The translations under genes and the position numbers were made by a program. The notes below the pieces were generated by a model. It did no database searches and had not been told where the DNA came from. It was given only the letters and a program-made list of their open reading frames with translations. This document shows, piece by piece, positions 1 through 7,633 of a DNA stretch of 26,048 nt. Each line of letters begins with the position of its first letter. Within the stretch, counting starts at the first letter, position 1. Origin of the DNA: an uncultured bacterium (GTDB taxonomy: Bacteria; Actinomycetota; Coriobacteriia; Coriobacteriales; Coriobacteriaceae); contig CAJMLY010000027.1 in NCBI GenBank assembly GCA_905214425.1, positions 1-26,048 on the forward strand, written 5' to 3'.

Positions 1-140
1 AGGTCGGCGCGGGCGGTAACGGAGGACACGCCAAAGGTCTGGGCGATTTCTGCCACTTGCACCGAGGCGTTATGCTCGAGCATCTCCATGATGGCGGAAC
101 GACGCTCATCGGCGAAAGCTCGGGTTGTTGCGTGGGCCAT
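1..140 (-). CDS. DeoR-family transcriptional regulator, N-terminal part only
   Basis: The gene runs off the left edge; 46 complete codons are visible, starting at the ATG complementary to 138-140. The translated start has the DeoR winged-helix pattern: RRSAIMEMLEHNASVQVAEI, then AQTFGVSSVTARADL, matching the family pattern of an R..I...L...G.V.V.EIA..F.VS..T.R.DL recognition helix. DeoR-family proteins are usually repressors of sugar or sugar-phosphate genes with a C-terminal phosphosugar-sensing domain, which is outside this window. It is transcribed away from the aldolase gene at 475, so it is a candidate local regulator of that gene; this is inference from position. Confidence 0.75.
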   Translation of the reverse strand, partial: MAHATTRAFADERRSAIMEMLEHNASVQVAEIAQTFGVSSVTARAD

Positions 141-474
141 GTTTGCTCCATTCTCGGCTAAATTTGTAGGAATTGTGTTGAGTCTATTTTCGTTCATTTT
201 CTTTTTGTGTAAGAAAACACCTTTCGATTACTTATCTTTTCTATAAAAGAAAGACGCTGAACGCCCAAAATTCAATATCGAATACGCCCACTCGGCTCCA
301 ATTCCTTCCGTTTACTTTTCAAAAATGACTGTATTGACCTGCATGGGCTCAATATCTCGCACATGCAAAGCCGCTGAATTTCATACAATGAGCGCAGTAA
401 AACGCAAGGTAAAACGCCTTGCGGACACGTACGCCCGATGTCCAGATGCGGGCGAGGGAGAGGAGCAAACGCTC
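141..474. promoter_or_regulatory. AT-rich divergent promoter region between deoR-type gene and aldolase
   Basis: About 330 bases without a supported gene, clearly more AT-rich than the flanks. Two small dyads are visible: GTGTAAGAAAACAC at 207-220 (GTGT/ACAC arms) and CTTTTCTATAAAAG at 236-249 (CTTTT/AAAAG arms). Their place between a DeoR-type gene and its divergent neighbour makes them operator candidates. No convincing -35/-10 pair could be fixed. An open frame extends upstream of the aldolase start to 325 but its translation does not resemble aldolase. Confidence 0.4.
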
Positions 475-1332
475 ATGGCACTTGTTACCACCGAAAAGAT
501 GCTCAAGGACGCTCAGGCCGGCCACTACGCCGTCGGCGCGTTCAACGTCGAGAACCTCGAGTTTGTTATGGCCGTTCTGGCCGCTGCCGAGGAGACCAAG
601 TCCCCCGTCATCATGCAGACCACCCCGGGCACTATTAAGACCGCTGGCCTGGACTACTTCTACGGCATGGTCAAGGCTGCCGCCGAGCGCGCTTCCGTGC
701 CCGTCGCCCTGCACCTCGATCATGGCGATGGCTATGACCGCTGCATGCAGGCTTTCCGCACTGGCTACACCTCTGTCATGATCGACGGTTCGCACGAGTC
801 CTTCGAGGACAACATCGCCCTGACCAAGTCCGTCGCCGACGCTGGCCGCGCCATGGGTGTGCCCGTCGAGGCCGAGCTCGGCAAGGTTGGCGGCAAGGAG
901 GACGACGGTCCCGCGGTTGAGGGCGAGAGCCCCTACACCGATCCGGCCGAGGCCAAGGAGTTCGTCGAGCGCACTGGCTGCACCTCCCTCGCTATTGGCG
1001 TTGGCACCAGCCACGGCGTGTACACGAGCGATCCGCACATCGAGCAGTCCGTGGTCAAGGCCATCCGCGACGCCGTCGACGTGCCGCTGGTTCTGCACGG
1101 CACCTCCGGTGTGCCCGATGAGCAGGTTGCCGAGGCTGTGAAGAACGGCATCTGCAAGGTTAACTACGCCACCGAGCTGCGTCAGGCCTACACCAAGGGC
1201 TTCATGGCCTACATGGCCGAGAACCCCGCCTGCTTCGACCCCAAGAAGCCGGCCAAGGAGGGCATGCGTGAGATCACCGAGCTGGTTAAGATCCGCATGA
1301 CCAACCTCAACTCTGTGGGCAAAGCAGAGTAA
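475..1332 (+). CDS. Class II (zinc) ketose-bisphosphate aldolase, GatY/KbaY/Fba family
   Basis: The 285-residue product is a complete class II aldolase, which reversibly cleaves a ketose 1,6-bisphosphate into DHAP and glyceraldehyde 3-phosphate in the cytoplasm. Visible active-site features are the HLDHGD motif (catalytic D82, zinc ligand H83), GTSHG (H180) and VLHGTSG (H208), the same numbering as well-known family members. EAELGKVGG and KVNYATELR are also conserved. The start at 475 was chosen because it follows a GAGGGAGAGGAG ribosome binding site and the family's N-terminus begins with this LVTTEKML segment; the in-frame extension back to 325 is not aldolase-like. Substrate (fructose or tagatose bisphosphate) cannot be settled from sequence alone. 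The divergent DeoR-type regulator recalls gat/kba sugar clusters. Transcription probably ends at the hairpin at 1407-1449. Confidence 0.93.
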   Translation: MALVTTEKMLKDAQAGHYAVGAFNVENLEFVMAVLAAAEETKSPVIMQTTPGTIKTAGLDYFYGMVKAAAERASVPVALHLDHGDGYDRCMQAFRTGYTSVMIDGSHESFEDNIALTKSVADAGRAMGVPVEAELGKVGGKEDDGPAVEGESPYTDPAEAKEFVERTGCTSLAIGVGTSHGVYTSDPHIEQSVVKAIRDAVDVPLVLHGTSGVPDEQVAEAVKNGICKVNYATELRQAYTKGFMAYMAENPACFDPKKPAKEGMREITELVKIRMTNLNSVGKAE

Positions 1333-1365
1333 CAGCAAGGGTACTCCGACTCGCTACATATCCCG

Positions 1366-1490
1366 GGGAGGGACGAGGGCTTAGTTCCCCAATCGTCCTC
1401 GGGCATGCAAAAAGCCTCGCTGCGCACTTCGTGCGGCGAGGCTTTTTGCCCCCTGCGGAAAGATTGGGGAACTAAGCCCTCGTCCCTCCC
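1366..1490. repeat. Perfect 29-bp inverted repeat enclosing a terminator
   Basis: Positions 1366-1394 and 1462-1490 are exact reverse complements over 29 bases and enclose a second, independent hairpin (1407-1449). As RNA, the whole 125 bases could fold into one nested stem. This is longer than any ordinary terminator needs and suggests a palindromic intergenic repeat family or a small structured transcript. Confidence 0.8.
1407..1454. terminator. Rho-independent terminator after the aldolase gene
   Basis: Arms at 1407-1420 and 1436-1449 (GCAAAAAGCCTCGC and its complement) form a 14-bp stem topped by CGCAC-TTC-GTGCG. The A- and T-runs inside the two arms give a U-rich tail on either strand, so it could work in both directions. 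Confidence 0.85.
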
Positions 1491-1572
1491 AGGTTGACCT
1501 ACTCGAGGTTGTCGCCCTTGTGGCGTTAGGGCGGAAATGGGTGGGGCGTTAGGGCTTCTTTGTTGGTGGGGG

Positions 1573-1782
1573 CTAGTATGCCCGGGCTTGGTTGGGGAAT
1601 GACTTGTTTAGGGATGCTTGGAGCTTTTCGAACGATGCTCGCAGGTTGAGGCTCTGGTCGGTTGAGCGTTTGGGTTTTGGGGTTGGGGAGTCGAGGAGGC
1701 CGTTTCTCTGTGTCGGGGGGAAGGAGAAAAGGTTTGCATGATTTAGGGATGGCTGCTGTGCTGCGTTATTGGAAGAATGCAT
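1573..1782 (-). CDS. Small hypothetical protein (69 aa), doubtful
   Basis: The product is 69 residues, rich in Asn, Ser, Gln and Pro, with a C-terminal SLNLRASFEKLQASLNKSF segment that could be an amphipathic helix. No family was recognised. In its favour, the ATG at 1780-1782 has a strong GAGGAGG (complement of 1793-1799) at good spacing. That ribosome binding site lies inside the last codons of another minus-strand open frame (1931 to 1785) which ends LVDIEEAA and stops two bases before the ATG, a layout typical of coupled genes. The upstream frame has no good start, so this may be the remnant of a lost two-gene unit. Composition is unusual for this genome. Confidence 0.3.
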   Translation of the reverse strand: MHSSNNAAQQPSLNHANLFSFPPTQRNGLLDSPTPKPKRSTDQSLNLRASFEKLQASLNKSFPNQARAY

Positions 1783-2037
1783 GCTTATGCGGCCTCCTCG
1801 ATGTCCACCAAAAGATTGCGCTCGGGGTGTGCTGCTAGGTCCCGTGCGCTGGCAGTATTATGCCGCGAGTGCAGATAAGAAAGCGCTAAAGAAAGGCTTA
1901 ATTGGGTTTGATGTAACCATGAAACCGCAGGTCAAAGCTATTGCATAACACTCTTGAAAGGTTGGGGGCTTAAGGGCTTTCTAAGGTTTGTGGCGCGGAT
2001 GTGGCTCGCCTGTGTGGGGCGTGTGGACGGCGCGTTC
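1783..2037. other. Intergenic DNA with an open-frame remnant
   Basis: No complete gene is supported. On the minus strand a stop-free stretch from 1931 to 1785 encodes 48 residues ending in SARDLAAHPERNLLVDIEEA and A before TAA. It reads like the C-terminus of a real protein but lacks a start. The sequence AAACCGCAGGTCA at 1922-1934 recurs at 20025-20037. Confidence 0.3.
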
Positions 2038-3027
2038 CTAGCGCCGCGGCTTTGCGGCCCGCACCTGCTCTATGACCTTTTCCATCGTGGCGTCGATGTG
2101 GTCTTTTTTGAGCTCGCATTCCCAGATGGTTATGGGCGTCCAGCCCATTTGAGTGAGTGCTGCCACGGCAGCGTGGTCGCGCTCGACGTTGCGACGGAAC
2201 TTTGCCTCCCAAAACTCAACGTTGCGCTTGGGCTGGCTAGGGTTGCACTTGGGGCAGCGGTGCCAAAAGCAGCCGTTGACGAAGATGGCGATCTTGCGCC
2301 CGGGGAAGGCGATGTCGGGCTTGCCGGGTACCTTCCATTCCAAACGATAGCCCGTAAGGCCCGCGGCCCGCAGGCGCTGTCGTACGAGCAGCTCGGGCTT
2401 GGTGTTGGCGCGCTTGTTGCCCTTCATGGACTTTTTTATAGCGGCGCGGCGGCGCACCAGTTCGCGCTCGTCAGCGGAAAGGTCCGAGGTATCGATGCCG
2501 TCGAGCAGACCGGGCTTGGGACGCTTCTTGCTGCGGCGCTTAGGTGCGCGCTTGGGTTTGGTGGCGGGCTCGTCGGTCGTGGCGGCCTCGGCGTCGTTGG
2601 CAGTGCCGTTGGCCTCAAGCCGATCTTCCTTCAACTCAATCAGAGCATCAATGAGCCCCTTGTCGGCGGGCATCCACTCGACGGTGGCAAGCGAGGTGCG
2701 CGGAATCCAGCGGATATCGAGCTGGCGGTCGTGGTTCTGAGGCTCGTCGGATTCTTTAGCCAGCGAGCAGTAGTAACACTCCATGGAGAGATGGAAATCG
2801 GGGTAGTCGTACTCAACGGTATAGAAATCGCGCAGGTTGGTGACTTTGACCTGCAGCTCTTCCATGAGCTCGCGGCGCACGGCGTCTTCGGGTGTCTCGC
2901 CGCGCATGAGCTTGCCGCCGGGAAACTCCCAAAGTCCCTGCATGTCGCCGTAGCCGCGCTGCACGGCAAGTAGCTCATCGGATCCTTCCTTGCGAATGAT
3001 CCCAGCGGCAACATGAACAGTCTTCAA
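2038..3027 (-). CDS. Nudix hydrolase (MutT-like) fused to Vsr-type mismatch endonuclease
   Basis: The 329-residue product has two recognisable enzymes. Residues 1-135 are a MutT-like Nudix domain with the box G38-K-L-M-R-G-E44 ... R52-E-L-M-E-E57, which in this family hydrolyses damaged or surplus nucleoside triphosphates. Residues 155-172 are a Lys/Arg/Pro-rich linker. Residues 195-310 match Vsr, the very-short-patch-repair endonuclease that nicks beside T:G mismatches: NTKPELLVRQRLR, PGKPD (D238), FVNGCFWH (C253, H256), a C258/C261 zinc pair, NVERD (D284) and IWECEL (C304). The usual second zinc histidine is replaced by C258. The start is a TTG at 3025-3027: the Nudix fold begins there and GAGAGAGG precedes it by seven bases; longer in-frame extensions are not Nudix-like. 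No cytosine methyltransferase, the usual Vsr partner, is nearby. Confidence 0.85.
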   Translation of the reverse strand: MKTVHVAAGIIRKEGSDELLAVQRGYGDMQGLWEFPGGKLMRGETPEDAVRRELMEELQVKVTNLRDFYTVEYDYPDFHLSMECYYCSLAKESDEPQNHDRQLDIRWIPRTSLATVEWMPADKGLIDALIELKEDRLEANGTANDAEAATTDEPATKPKRAPKRRSKKRPKPGLLDGIDTSDLSADERELVRRRAAIKKSMKGNKRANTKPELLVRQRLRAAGLTGYRLEWKVPGKPDIAFPGRKIAIFVNGCFWHRCPKCNPSQPKRNVEFWEAKFRRNVERDHAAVAALTQMGWTPITIWECELKKDHIDATMEKVIEQVRAAKPRR

Positions 3028-3127
3028 CAGGAGTCCTCTCTCAACATCAACACGTGGCAGGGTAGCTACCCGTACCTTACACAACGGTAAGGCAAGCGTA
3101 AGCCATATCGATGGTAGCTGACTCGTC

Positions 3128-3165
3128 TTCTTGCGACTATAGATGCCGTAGACTAATCGCAAGAA
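3128..3165 (+). promoter_or_regulatory. 9-bp inverted repeat overlapping the RBS of the ABC transporter operon
   Basis: TTCTTGCGA (3128-3136) and TCGCAAGAA (3157-3165) are perfect inverted copies 20 bases apart. The right arm overlaps the AAGAAAGGA ribosome binding site of the gene starting at 3176. The dyad could be an operator, or in mRNA a hairpin that hides the ribosome binding site. Confidence 0.45.
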
Positions 3166-3175
3166 AGGACTCGGT

Positions 3176-3961
3176 ATGCAAACCACGCACATGGCGACCC
3201 CGGTACTGGAGGTCGCGCATCTCGAAAAGGTATATGGAGCGCTGGGCAACGTGACCCGCGCGCTCAACGACGTCAGCTTTACCGTCAACCGCGGTGAATT
3301 CGTCGGCATCATGGGCGCTTCGGGCTCGGGCAAGTCGACGTTGCTCAACTGCGTGTCGACCATCGATAGCGCCACAAGTGGCACGATCCGCATCAACGGG
3401 CAGGACGTGACGCGCATGAAGCAGGCTAAGCTTTCGCAGTTCCGCCGCGAGGAGCTCGGCTTTATCTTCCAGGACTCCAACCTGCTCGATACGCTCACGG
3501 CACGCGAGAACATCGCCCTGCCGCTCACCATCGCCCGCACAAACTCGGCAGAGATCTCGACCCGCGTGCAGGATGTGGCCGCGCGCCTGTCCATCAGTCA
3601 GGTGCTCGACAAGTATCCCTACCAGATGTCCGGCGGTCAGCAGCAGCGCGTTGCCGCAGCTCGCGCGCTCGTCACCGACCCCACCATGATCATGGCCGAC
3701 GAGCCCACCGGCGCCCTCGATTCCAAGAGCGCTCGCCTGCTGCTCGAGAGCCTGGAGGCCCTTAACCGCCGCCTACGCGCCACCGTGCTCATGGTCACGC
3801 ACGACAGCTTTGCTGCCAGCTACACGAGCCGTGTGCTGTTTATTCGCGACGGCAAGATCTTCACCGAGCTGCGCCGCGGCGACATCGACCGCCGAGAGTT
3901 CTTCGACCGCATTATGGAGGTCGTTGCCATGATGGGCGGTGAGGGCTCCGATGCTCTGTAA
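3176..3961 (+). CDS. ABC transporter ATP-binding protein, BceA/MacB-like
   Basis: The 261-residue cytoplasmic ATPase has Walker A GASGSGKST (47-55), Q-loop FIFQD, signature SGGQQQR (152-158), Walker B MIMADEP (171-177) and the H-loop histidine H209 in MVTHD. The sequence style (NDVSFTVNRGEFVGIMGASG, DEPTGALDSKSARLLL) is that of the antimicrobial-peptide resistance and sensing transporters of the BceA group. It overlaps the next gene, a BceB-like permease, by 11 bases, so the two are translated together. The start at 3176 has AAGAAAGGA six bases upstream; an internal ATG at 3191 is possible. In the known systems such pairs protect against cell-wall-active peptides and signal through a BceS-type kinase, but no two-component pair is present here, so the specific substrate is unknown. 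Confidence 0.9.
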   Translation: MQTTHMATPVLEVAHLEKVYGALGNVTRALNDVSFTVNRGEFVGIMGASGSGKSTLLNCVSTIDSATSGTIRINGQDVTRMKQAKLSQFRREELGFIFQDSNLLDTLTARENIALPLTIARTNSAEISTRVQDVAARLSISQVLDKYPYQMSGGQQQRVAAARALVTDPTMIMADEPTGALDSKSARLLLESLEALNRRLRATVLMVTHDSFAASYTSRVLFIRDGKIFTELRRGDIDRREFFDRIMEVVAMMGGEGSDAL

Positions 3962-6152
3962 ACTCGCTTGGGGCAACGTCCGCCGCGCCGGCCGCGACTA
4001 CCTCGTCTACCTTTTGACGCTCACCCTGGGCGTCACGGTCTTCTATGCCTTTAACACCATCTCGATGCAGGTCGACATCGCCGGCATCGATGAAAAGGGC
4101 TTGGCGCAGGTTATGGGCAGCATGCTCGGCAACCTGACGTACTTTTTGGCCGGTGTCATGGCCTTTTTAATGGTGTATGCCAATAACTTCATCATGAAAC
4201 GCCGCAAGAAGGAGTTTGGCCTGTACCAGGTGCTCGGCATGGGGCGCGGGCGCGTCGCCACGATCATGGCGCTCGAGACGGTGATTGTCTCGGTCGGCGC
4301 CTTTGTCGCCGGCATTGTGCTGGGTGTGGGACTCTCCCAGCTTATGACGTTCTTTACGGCCTCGCTCTTTAAGACACAGATCGCCAATTTCCACTTCTTT
4401 TTCTCGGTGCATGCGTTCAGCCTGACCCTTGCCTGCATGCTCGTGATGTTTGTGCTCACGCTACTGCTGAACCTTCGCGCCGTGCGTCGTACCAAACTCA
4501 TCGAGCTTATGGGTGCCGAGCGTCGCAACGAGAGCATCAAGACACGCAACCCCTGGATCGCGATTGCCATCTTTGTCGTGGGCGTGGTGCTTGTGGGCGT
4601 GGCCTATTACCGTCTGCTACGTGATGGGTTCCCGCTAACCGCGACGGACAGCAAGCTGCAAGAGGCCATGAACCAGTTTGGTATTACGACCGCTATGGTT
4701 ACCGTGGGCACCTTTGCCCTGTTCTGGGGACTCTCGGGCATGCTCATTAAGCTGCTGCAGAGCTTGCGCGGCGTGTATTGGCGCGGCCTCAACATGTTTA
4801 CCGTGCGCCAGCTTGCGGCCAAGGTCAACACGGTGTGCTTTTCGATGGGCGTCATCGCGATGCTCCTGTTTTTGGCCATCACTTCGGTGACGTGCGGTAT
4901 GTCGATTGCCAACGTGATGAACGAAAACCTGGAGCGCTATAACCCTGTTGACGTGTCTCAGACGTATGCCTATTACACGCCCGATACGCTCGACTACTAC
5001 AAAGAGTATGTCAATCCGTCTGAAGCCGATCGCATGGTGCTGGCCGATAGTACGGTCGATTTGTACCCCGCATGGCACGGTAAGGGCAAGTCGGCGGGCA
5101 ACAACGACGAGACCGGCAAGAAGGTCAATATCGCCGATGTTGCCGGTGAGCATGTGCAGATCGATTCGTATCTGAGTTACCCAGTTGGCGGCTCGAATCC
5201 TTCGGTGACCCCAAGTGAGATGTGCAAGATCATGGGCGAAAAGCTTCCAAAGGCGTTCGGGGGTAGCAATGCCGATGCGATGGGTCTGTATGTGACGCCG
5301 GCGAGCCGGTACAACAAATTGCGTCAGATGATGGGCGAGGAGCCGGTGCACATCGGTCACGACCAGTATCTGCTCACGTGTGATATGGGCGGCGAGCTGG
5401 TCGACCTGTACACCAAGTATATGGCTGGCGGCCATGCCCTTACCTTGGGCGGGCATACGCTCAAGCCCGCAACCGATAAGTCGGACGAAGATACGGCGGC
5501 CATCGCCAACTCGGCGATGGGCAGCAATCCGGGTACCGTCGTCGTTTCCGACGAGCTGTTGTCCCAACTTAATCTGCAACCGTATTCCAGTAGCCTGCTC
5601 GTTAACTACAAACAGGGGATGGATACGACCGAGGCAGACGAGAGCATTAAATACACTCTGCTCGACAATCTGCTCGTTGACGGCAAGGAGCCGGGGTCGT
5701 GGGGAACCTTCATCACACGCTCCGAGATGTACGCGCAAGCAGCGCAAATGAACGGTCTTATTAGCTATCTAGCCATCTACATCGGCTTTGTATTGGTCGT
5801 TGCATGCGCGGCGATTCTGTCGATCCAGCAACTCTCCAACGTGGCCGACGGCAGCCGCAGCTATCGTGTGCTGGCACAGATCGGCTGCGACGACCGCCAG
5901 ATTCGCCATTCGGTGATGGCGCAACAAGCGGTATTCTTCCTGTTCCCGCTGGCAGTGGGCCTGGCGCACTCCTTTGTGGCACTTAAGGTGATCATCGAGC
6001 TGGTGAGCATTTTCGGAAATATGAGCATCGGCGGCACCGTGGGCCTCACCTGTGCAATCTTCCTGGCAGCATACGGTGGCTACTTCCTGGTGACCTACCT
6101 CATGAGCACCGGCATGGTGCAAGCTGCCATCGTCACCCGCTACAGCGAGTAA
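3951..6152 (+). CDS. FtsX-domain ABC permease, BceB-like
   Basis: The 733-residue membrane protein begins LCKLAWGNVRRAGRDYLVYL, the usual cytoplasmic start of BceB-type permeases. By eye there are seven hydrophobic segments in the first 325 residues, a large hydrophilic, presumably extracellular domain of about 260 residues, then three more segments near the C-terminus. This ten-helix plan with a big loop between helices 7 and 8 is diagnostic of BceB. Two FtsX-like regions flank the loop. The ATG at 3951 was preferred to a GTG at 3939 because GGTGAGGG precedes it suitably and the family starts there. It overlaps the ATPase gene by 11 bases. The likely role is detection or removal of cell-wall-active peptides; substrate unknown. 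Confidence 0.88.
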   Translation: MLCKLAWGNVRRAGRDYLVYLLTLTLGVTVFYAFNTISMQVDIAGIDEKGLAQVMGSMLGNLTYFLAGVMAFLMVYANNFIMKRRKKEFGLYQVLGMGRGRVATIMALETVIVSVGAFVAGIVLGVGLSQLMTFFTASLFKTQIANFHFFFSVHAFSLTLACMLVMFVLTLLLNLRAVRRTKLIELMGAERRNESIKTRNPWIAIAIFVVGVVLVGVAYYRLLRDGFPLTATDSKLQEAMNQFGITTAMVTVGTFALFWGLSGMLIKLLQSLRGVYWRGLNMFTVRQLAAKVNTVCFSMGVIAMLLFLAITSVTCGMSIANVMNENLERYNPVDVSQTYAYYTPDTLDYYKEYVNPSEADRMVLADSTVDLYPAWHGKGKSAGNNDETGKKVNIADVAGEHVQIDSYLSYPVGGSNPSVTPSEMCKIMGEKLPKAFGGSNADAMGLYVTPASRYNKLRQMMGEEPVHIGHDQYLLTCDMGGELVDLYTKYMAGGHALTLGGHTLKPATDKSDEDTAAIANSAMGSNPGTVVVSDELLSQLNLQPYSSSLLVNYKQGMDTTEADESIKYTLLDNLLVDGKEPGSWGTFITRSEMYAQAAQMNGLISYLAIYIGFVLVVACAAILSIQQLSNVADGSRSYRVLAQIGCDDRQIRHSVMAQQAVFFLFPLAVGLAHSFVALKVIIELVSIFGNMSIGGTVGLTCAIFLAAYGGYFLVTYLMSTGMVQAAIVTRYSE

Positions 6153-6188
6153 CTCGTTCAGCTTGGAATTATCGTAAGTTGAGCATAA

Positions 6189-6336
6189 GTCAGCGAAAGC
6201 GCCCCTAGGCGAGCAAGGTGACGTTTAAGAGGAGGGAAGCGTACTTTGGGTACGCGACCGACGATTGAACGTCAGATTGCCGCTTAGGGGCGCTTGTAGC
6301 GTCGAACCGTTACGCGGTTTGGTAAAACCGCGTAAC
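6189..6336 (-). ncRNA. Structured 3'-UTR element, copy A (after the LuxR gene)
   Basis: Read on the minus strand, it begins one base after the stop codon of the LuxR gene. First is a 12-bp perfect hairpin (6309-6320 with 6325-6336, four-base loop). Then comes a long stem closed by 6199-6207 with 6285-6293, containing AATCTG (complement of 6273-6278) opposite CACCTT (complement of 6215-6220), and capped by a GCGTAC/GTACGC hairpin (6239-6255). Minus-strand sequence leaves the big stem with a short T-run. Copies B and C (24316-24463, 11863-11954) keep the same plan with different stem bases. It may be an elaborate terminator, a regulatory 3' UTR or a mobile repeat; that it is structured is well supported, its function is not known. 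Confidence 0.65.
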
Positions 6337-6337
6337 T

Positions 6338-7303
6338 TCATCGTTTCCAGAAGTGGAGGATGAGCGTGGTGCGATTTTGCTGCTCGGTTTTGACCAGGAT
6401 GTTGTGGATGTGGGTCTTGACGGTGCCCACAGCAAGGAAGAGTTCGTCAGCGATCTCTTGGTTCGACTTGCCCAGTACGACCAGACGCATAACCTCGGTC
6501 TCGCGGTTGGAGAGCTTGTAGGCGTTGCGATAGAAGGGCATCTGCTCTTCGATGTGTCGATCAAGATCGCTGACGTTCTTTTCCTCGGGCGCCTCCTGCA
6601 TGCGGATTGAAAGCACGTGGTAGGAGTAGATAATCAACAGAATCGCAAAGTAGCACGCAAAGAAGTTCTCGCTAAAGTTGCGCTCGGACAGATATAGCTG
6701 CAGCCAAGAGGGTGCCAGACTCATGGGGATGACCAGGATGTTGTAGAAATCCTCGGCAACGATGCAACCGACCAGAATAGCGCCGATAATCAGGTGCTTT
6801 CGCTGGTTGTTGACGCGTGCCTTCAGCTCAACCTTTGTACTCTTATGAGCCGTCCATAAGATATACAGTCCCACAAAGACAAGGAATGCCTGGCGTATCG
6901 TGTAGTAGATCCACTGACGCATGGGGCCGGAGGGGACTGCGACGATAGCCAGCGACTCGCACAGCAAAAACGTTAAGACGGGGATAGCGAACTGCTTTTT
7001 AGAATGCTTATCGAGCAAGTCCATGGCAATCAGCCAAATAAAAGCCTGTGAAGCGGTCGCCACAAGGGTCCGCAACACAGGCATGGTAATTGAGTAATAG
7101 TCGCTGGCCGGAAAACTCTCGTTTTGCAACGTGTATTCAAAAAAGAAGATCTCAGTCATTTCGATGGCGTAGCAAATAAAAACGCCACTGCCATAGATAA
7201 AGAAGCGTCGACGGGACGAGGCATAGGCGGCAAGCGAAAGCACTGCCGTCACAATACAGATTACGAGTATCGCTTGGGTATAGAAGAACATGAGTGTGTC
7301 CAT
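6338..7303 (-). CDS. Membrane-embedded LuxR-type regulator, AguR-like
   Basis: The 321-residue protein has an N-terminal membrane part of about six or seven hydrophobic segments (residues 5-245) and a C-terminal LuxR helix-turn-helix (262-315: LSNRETEVMRLVVLGKSNQE, IADELFLAVGTVKTHIHNIL). It belongs to the one-component class in which a membrane sensor is joined directly to the DNA-binding domain. AguR of Enterococcus and Lactococcus, the agmatine-responsive activator of the agmatine deiminase genes, has this build. Here the gene is divergent from ptcA, the same relative position, so an agmatine-sensing activator is the leading inference. The second membrane LuxR protein at 14097 shares its layout and short motifs such as LGERNISEN versus LSERNFSEN before the last segment. 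Its stop is followed at once by structured element A. Confidence 0.85.
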   Translation of the reverse strand: MDTLMFFYTQAILVICIVTAVLSLAAYASSRRRFFIYGSGVFICYAIEMTEIFFFEYTLQNESFPASDYYSITMPVLRTLVATASQAFIWLIAMDLLDKHSKKQFAIPVLTFLLCESLAIVAVPSGPMRQWIYYTIRQAFLVFVGLYILWTAHKSTKVELKARVNNQRKHLIIGAILVGCIVAEDFYNILVIPMSLAPSWLQLYLSERNFSENFFACYFAILLIIYSYHVLSIRMQEAPEEKNVSDLDRHIEEQMPFYRNAYKLSNRETEVMRLVVLGKSNQEIADELFLAVGTVKTHIHNILVKTEQQNRTTLILHFWKR

Positions 7304-7633
7304 CTGTCACCGTCCTGTCTCATTTTGATCCCTTATGGAGCCCGCTATATCCCCCGGGTATACATGCCTCCGCCGGTCGTTCCATTGCGGATTAAACGCC
7401 AAGATACAGCATAGCCGTATACCGTTCGCGGTTCCAGACGGTAAACCCCCTGTAAACTCTTGACCTGCGGGTTTATATTGGATTAGAGAGGGTGTAACTC
7501 CATGAACGGTCTTTAATCCCGAATAAACTAGGTAAAAATTGCATACGGGTGAATGATGGTCTTGTCAACACGAGGCGTGATGTTCGAGCGCCTCATAGTA
7601 ATAGTCGGCAAGACCGGCGGAAAGGAAATCGAC
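7304..7633. promoter_or_regulatory. Divergent control region of the aguR-like gene and ptcA
   Basis: No gene is supported in these 330 bases. GTATACCGTT at 7418-7427 recurs upstream of the second agmatine deiminase gene (21135-21144). TACCGT (7422-7427) and ACGGTA (7438-7443) form a dyad around it. A possible -35 TTGACC lies at 7460-7465 with a poor -10 TTAGAG 17 bases on. The GTATACC site would lie roughly 30 bases upstream of that -35, a usual place for an activator. An in-frame extension of ptcA back to 7553 is not similar to the enzyme. Confidence 0.45.

Noticed and set aside
325..474. Upstream extension of the aldolase reading frame
   Set aside because: The extra 50 residues are not aldolase-like and a strong ribosome binding site stands right before 475.
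1954..2973. 339-codon plus-strand open frame opposite the Nudix-Vsr gene
   Set aside because: Antisense by-product of GC-rich codons; no ribosome binding site or recognised motif, whereas the minus-strand frame has two clear domains.
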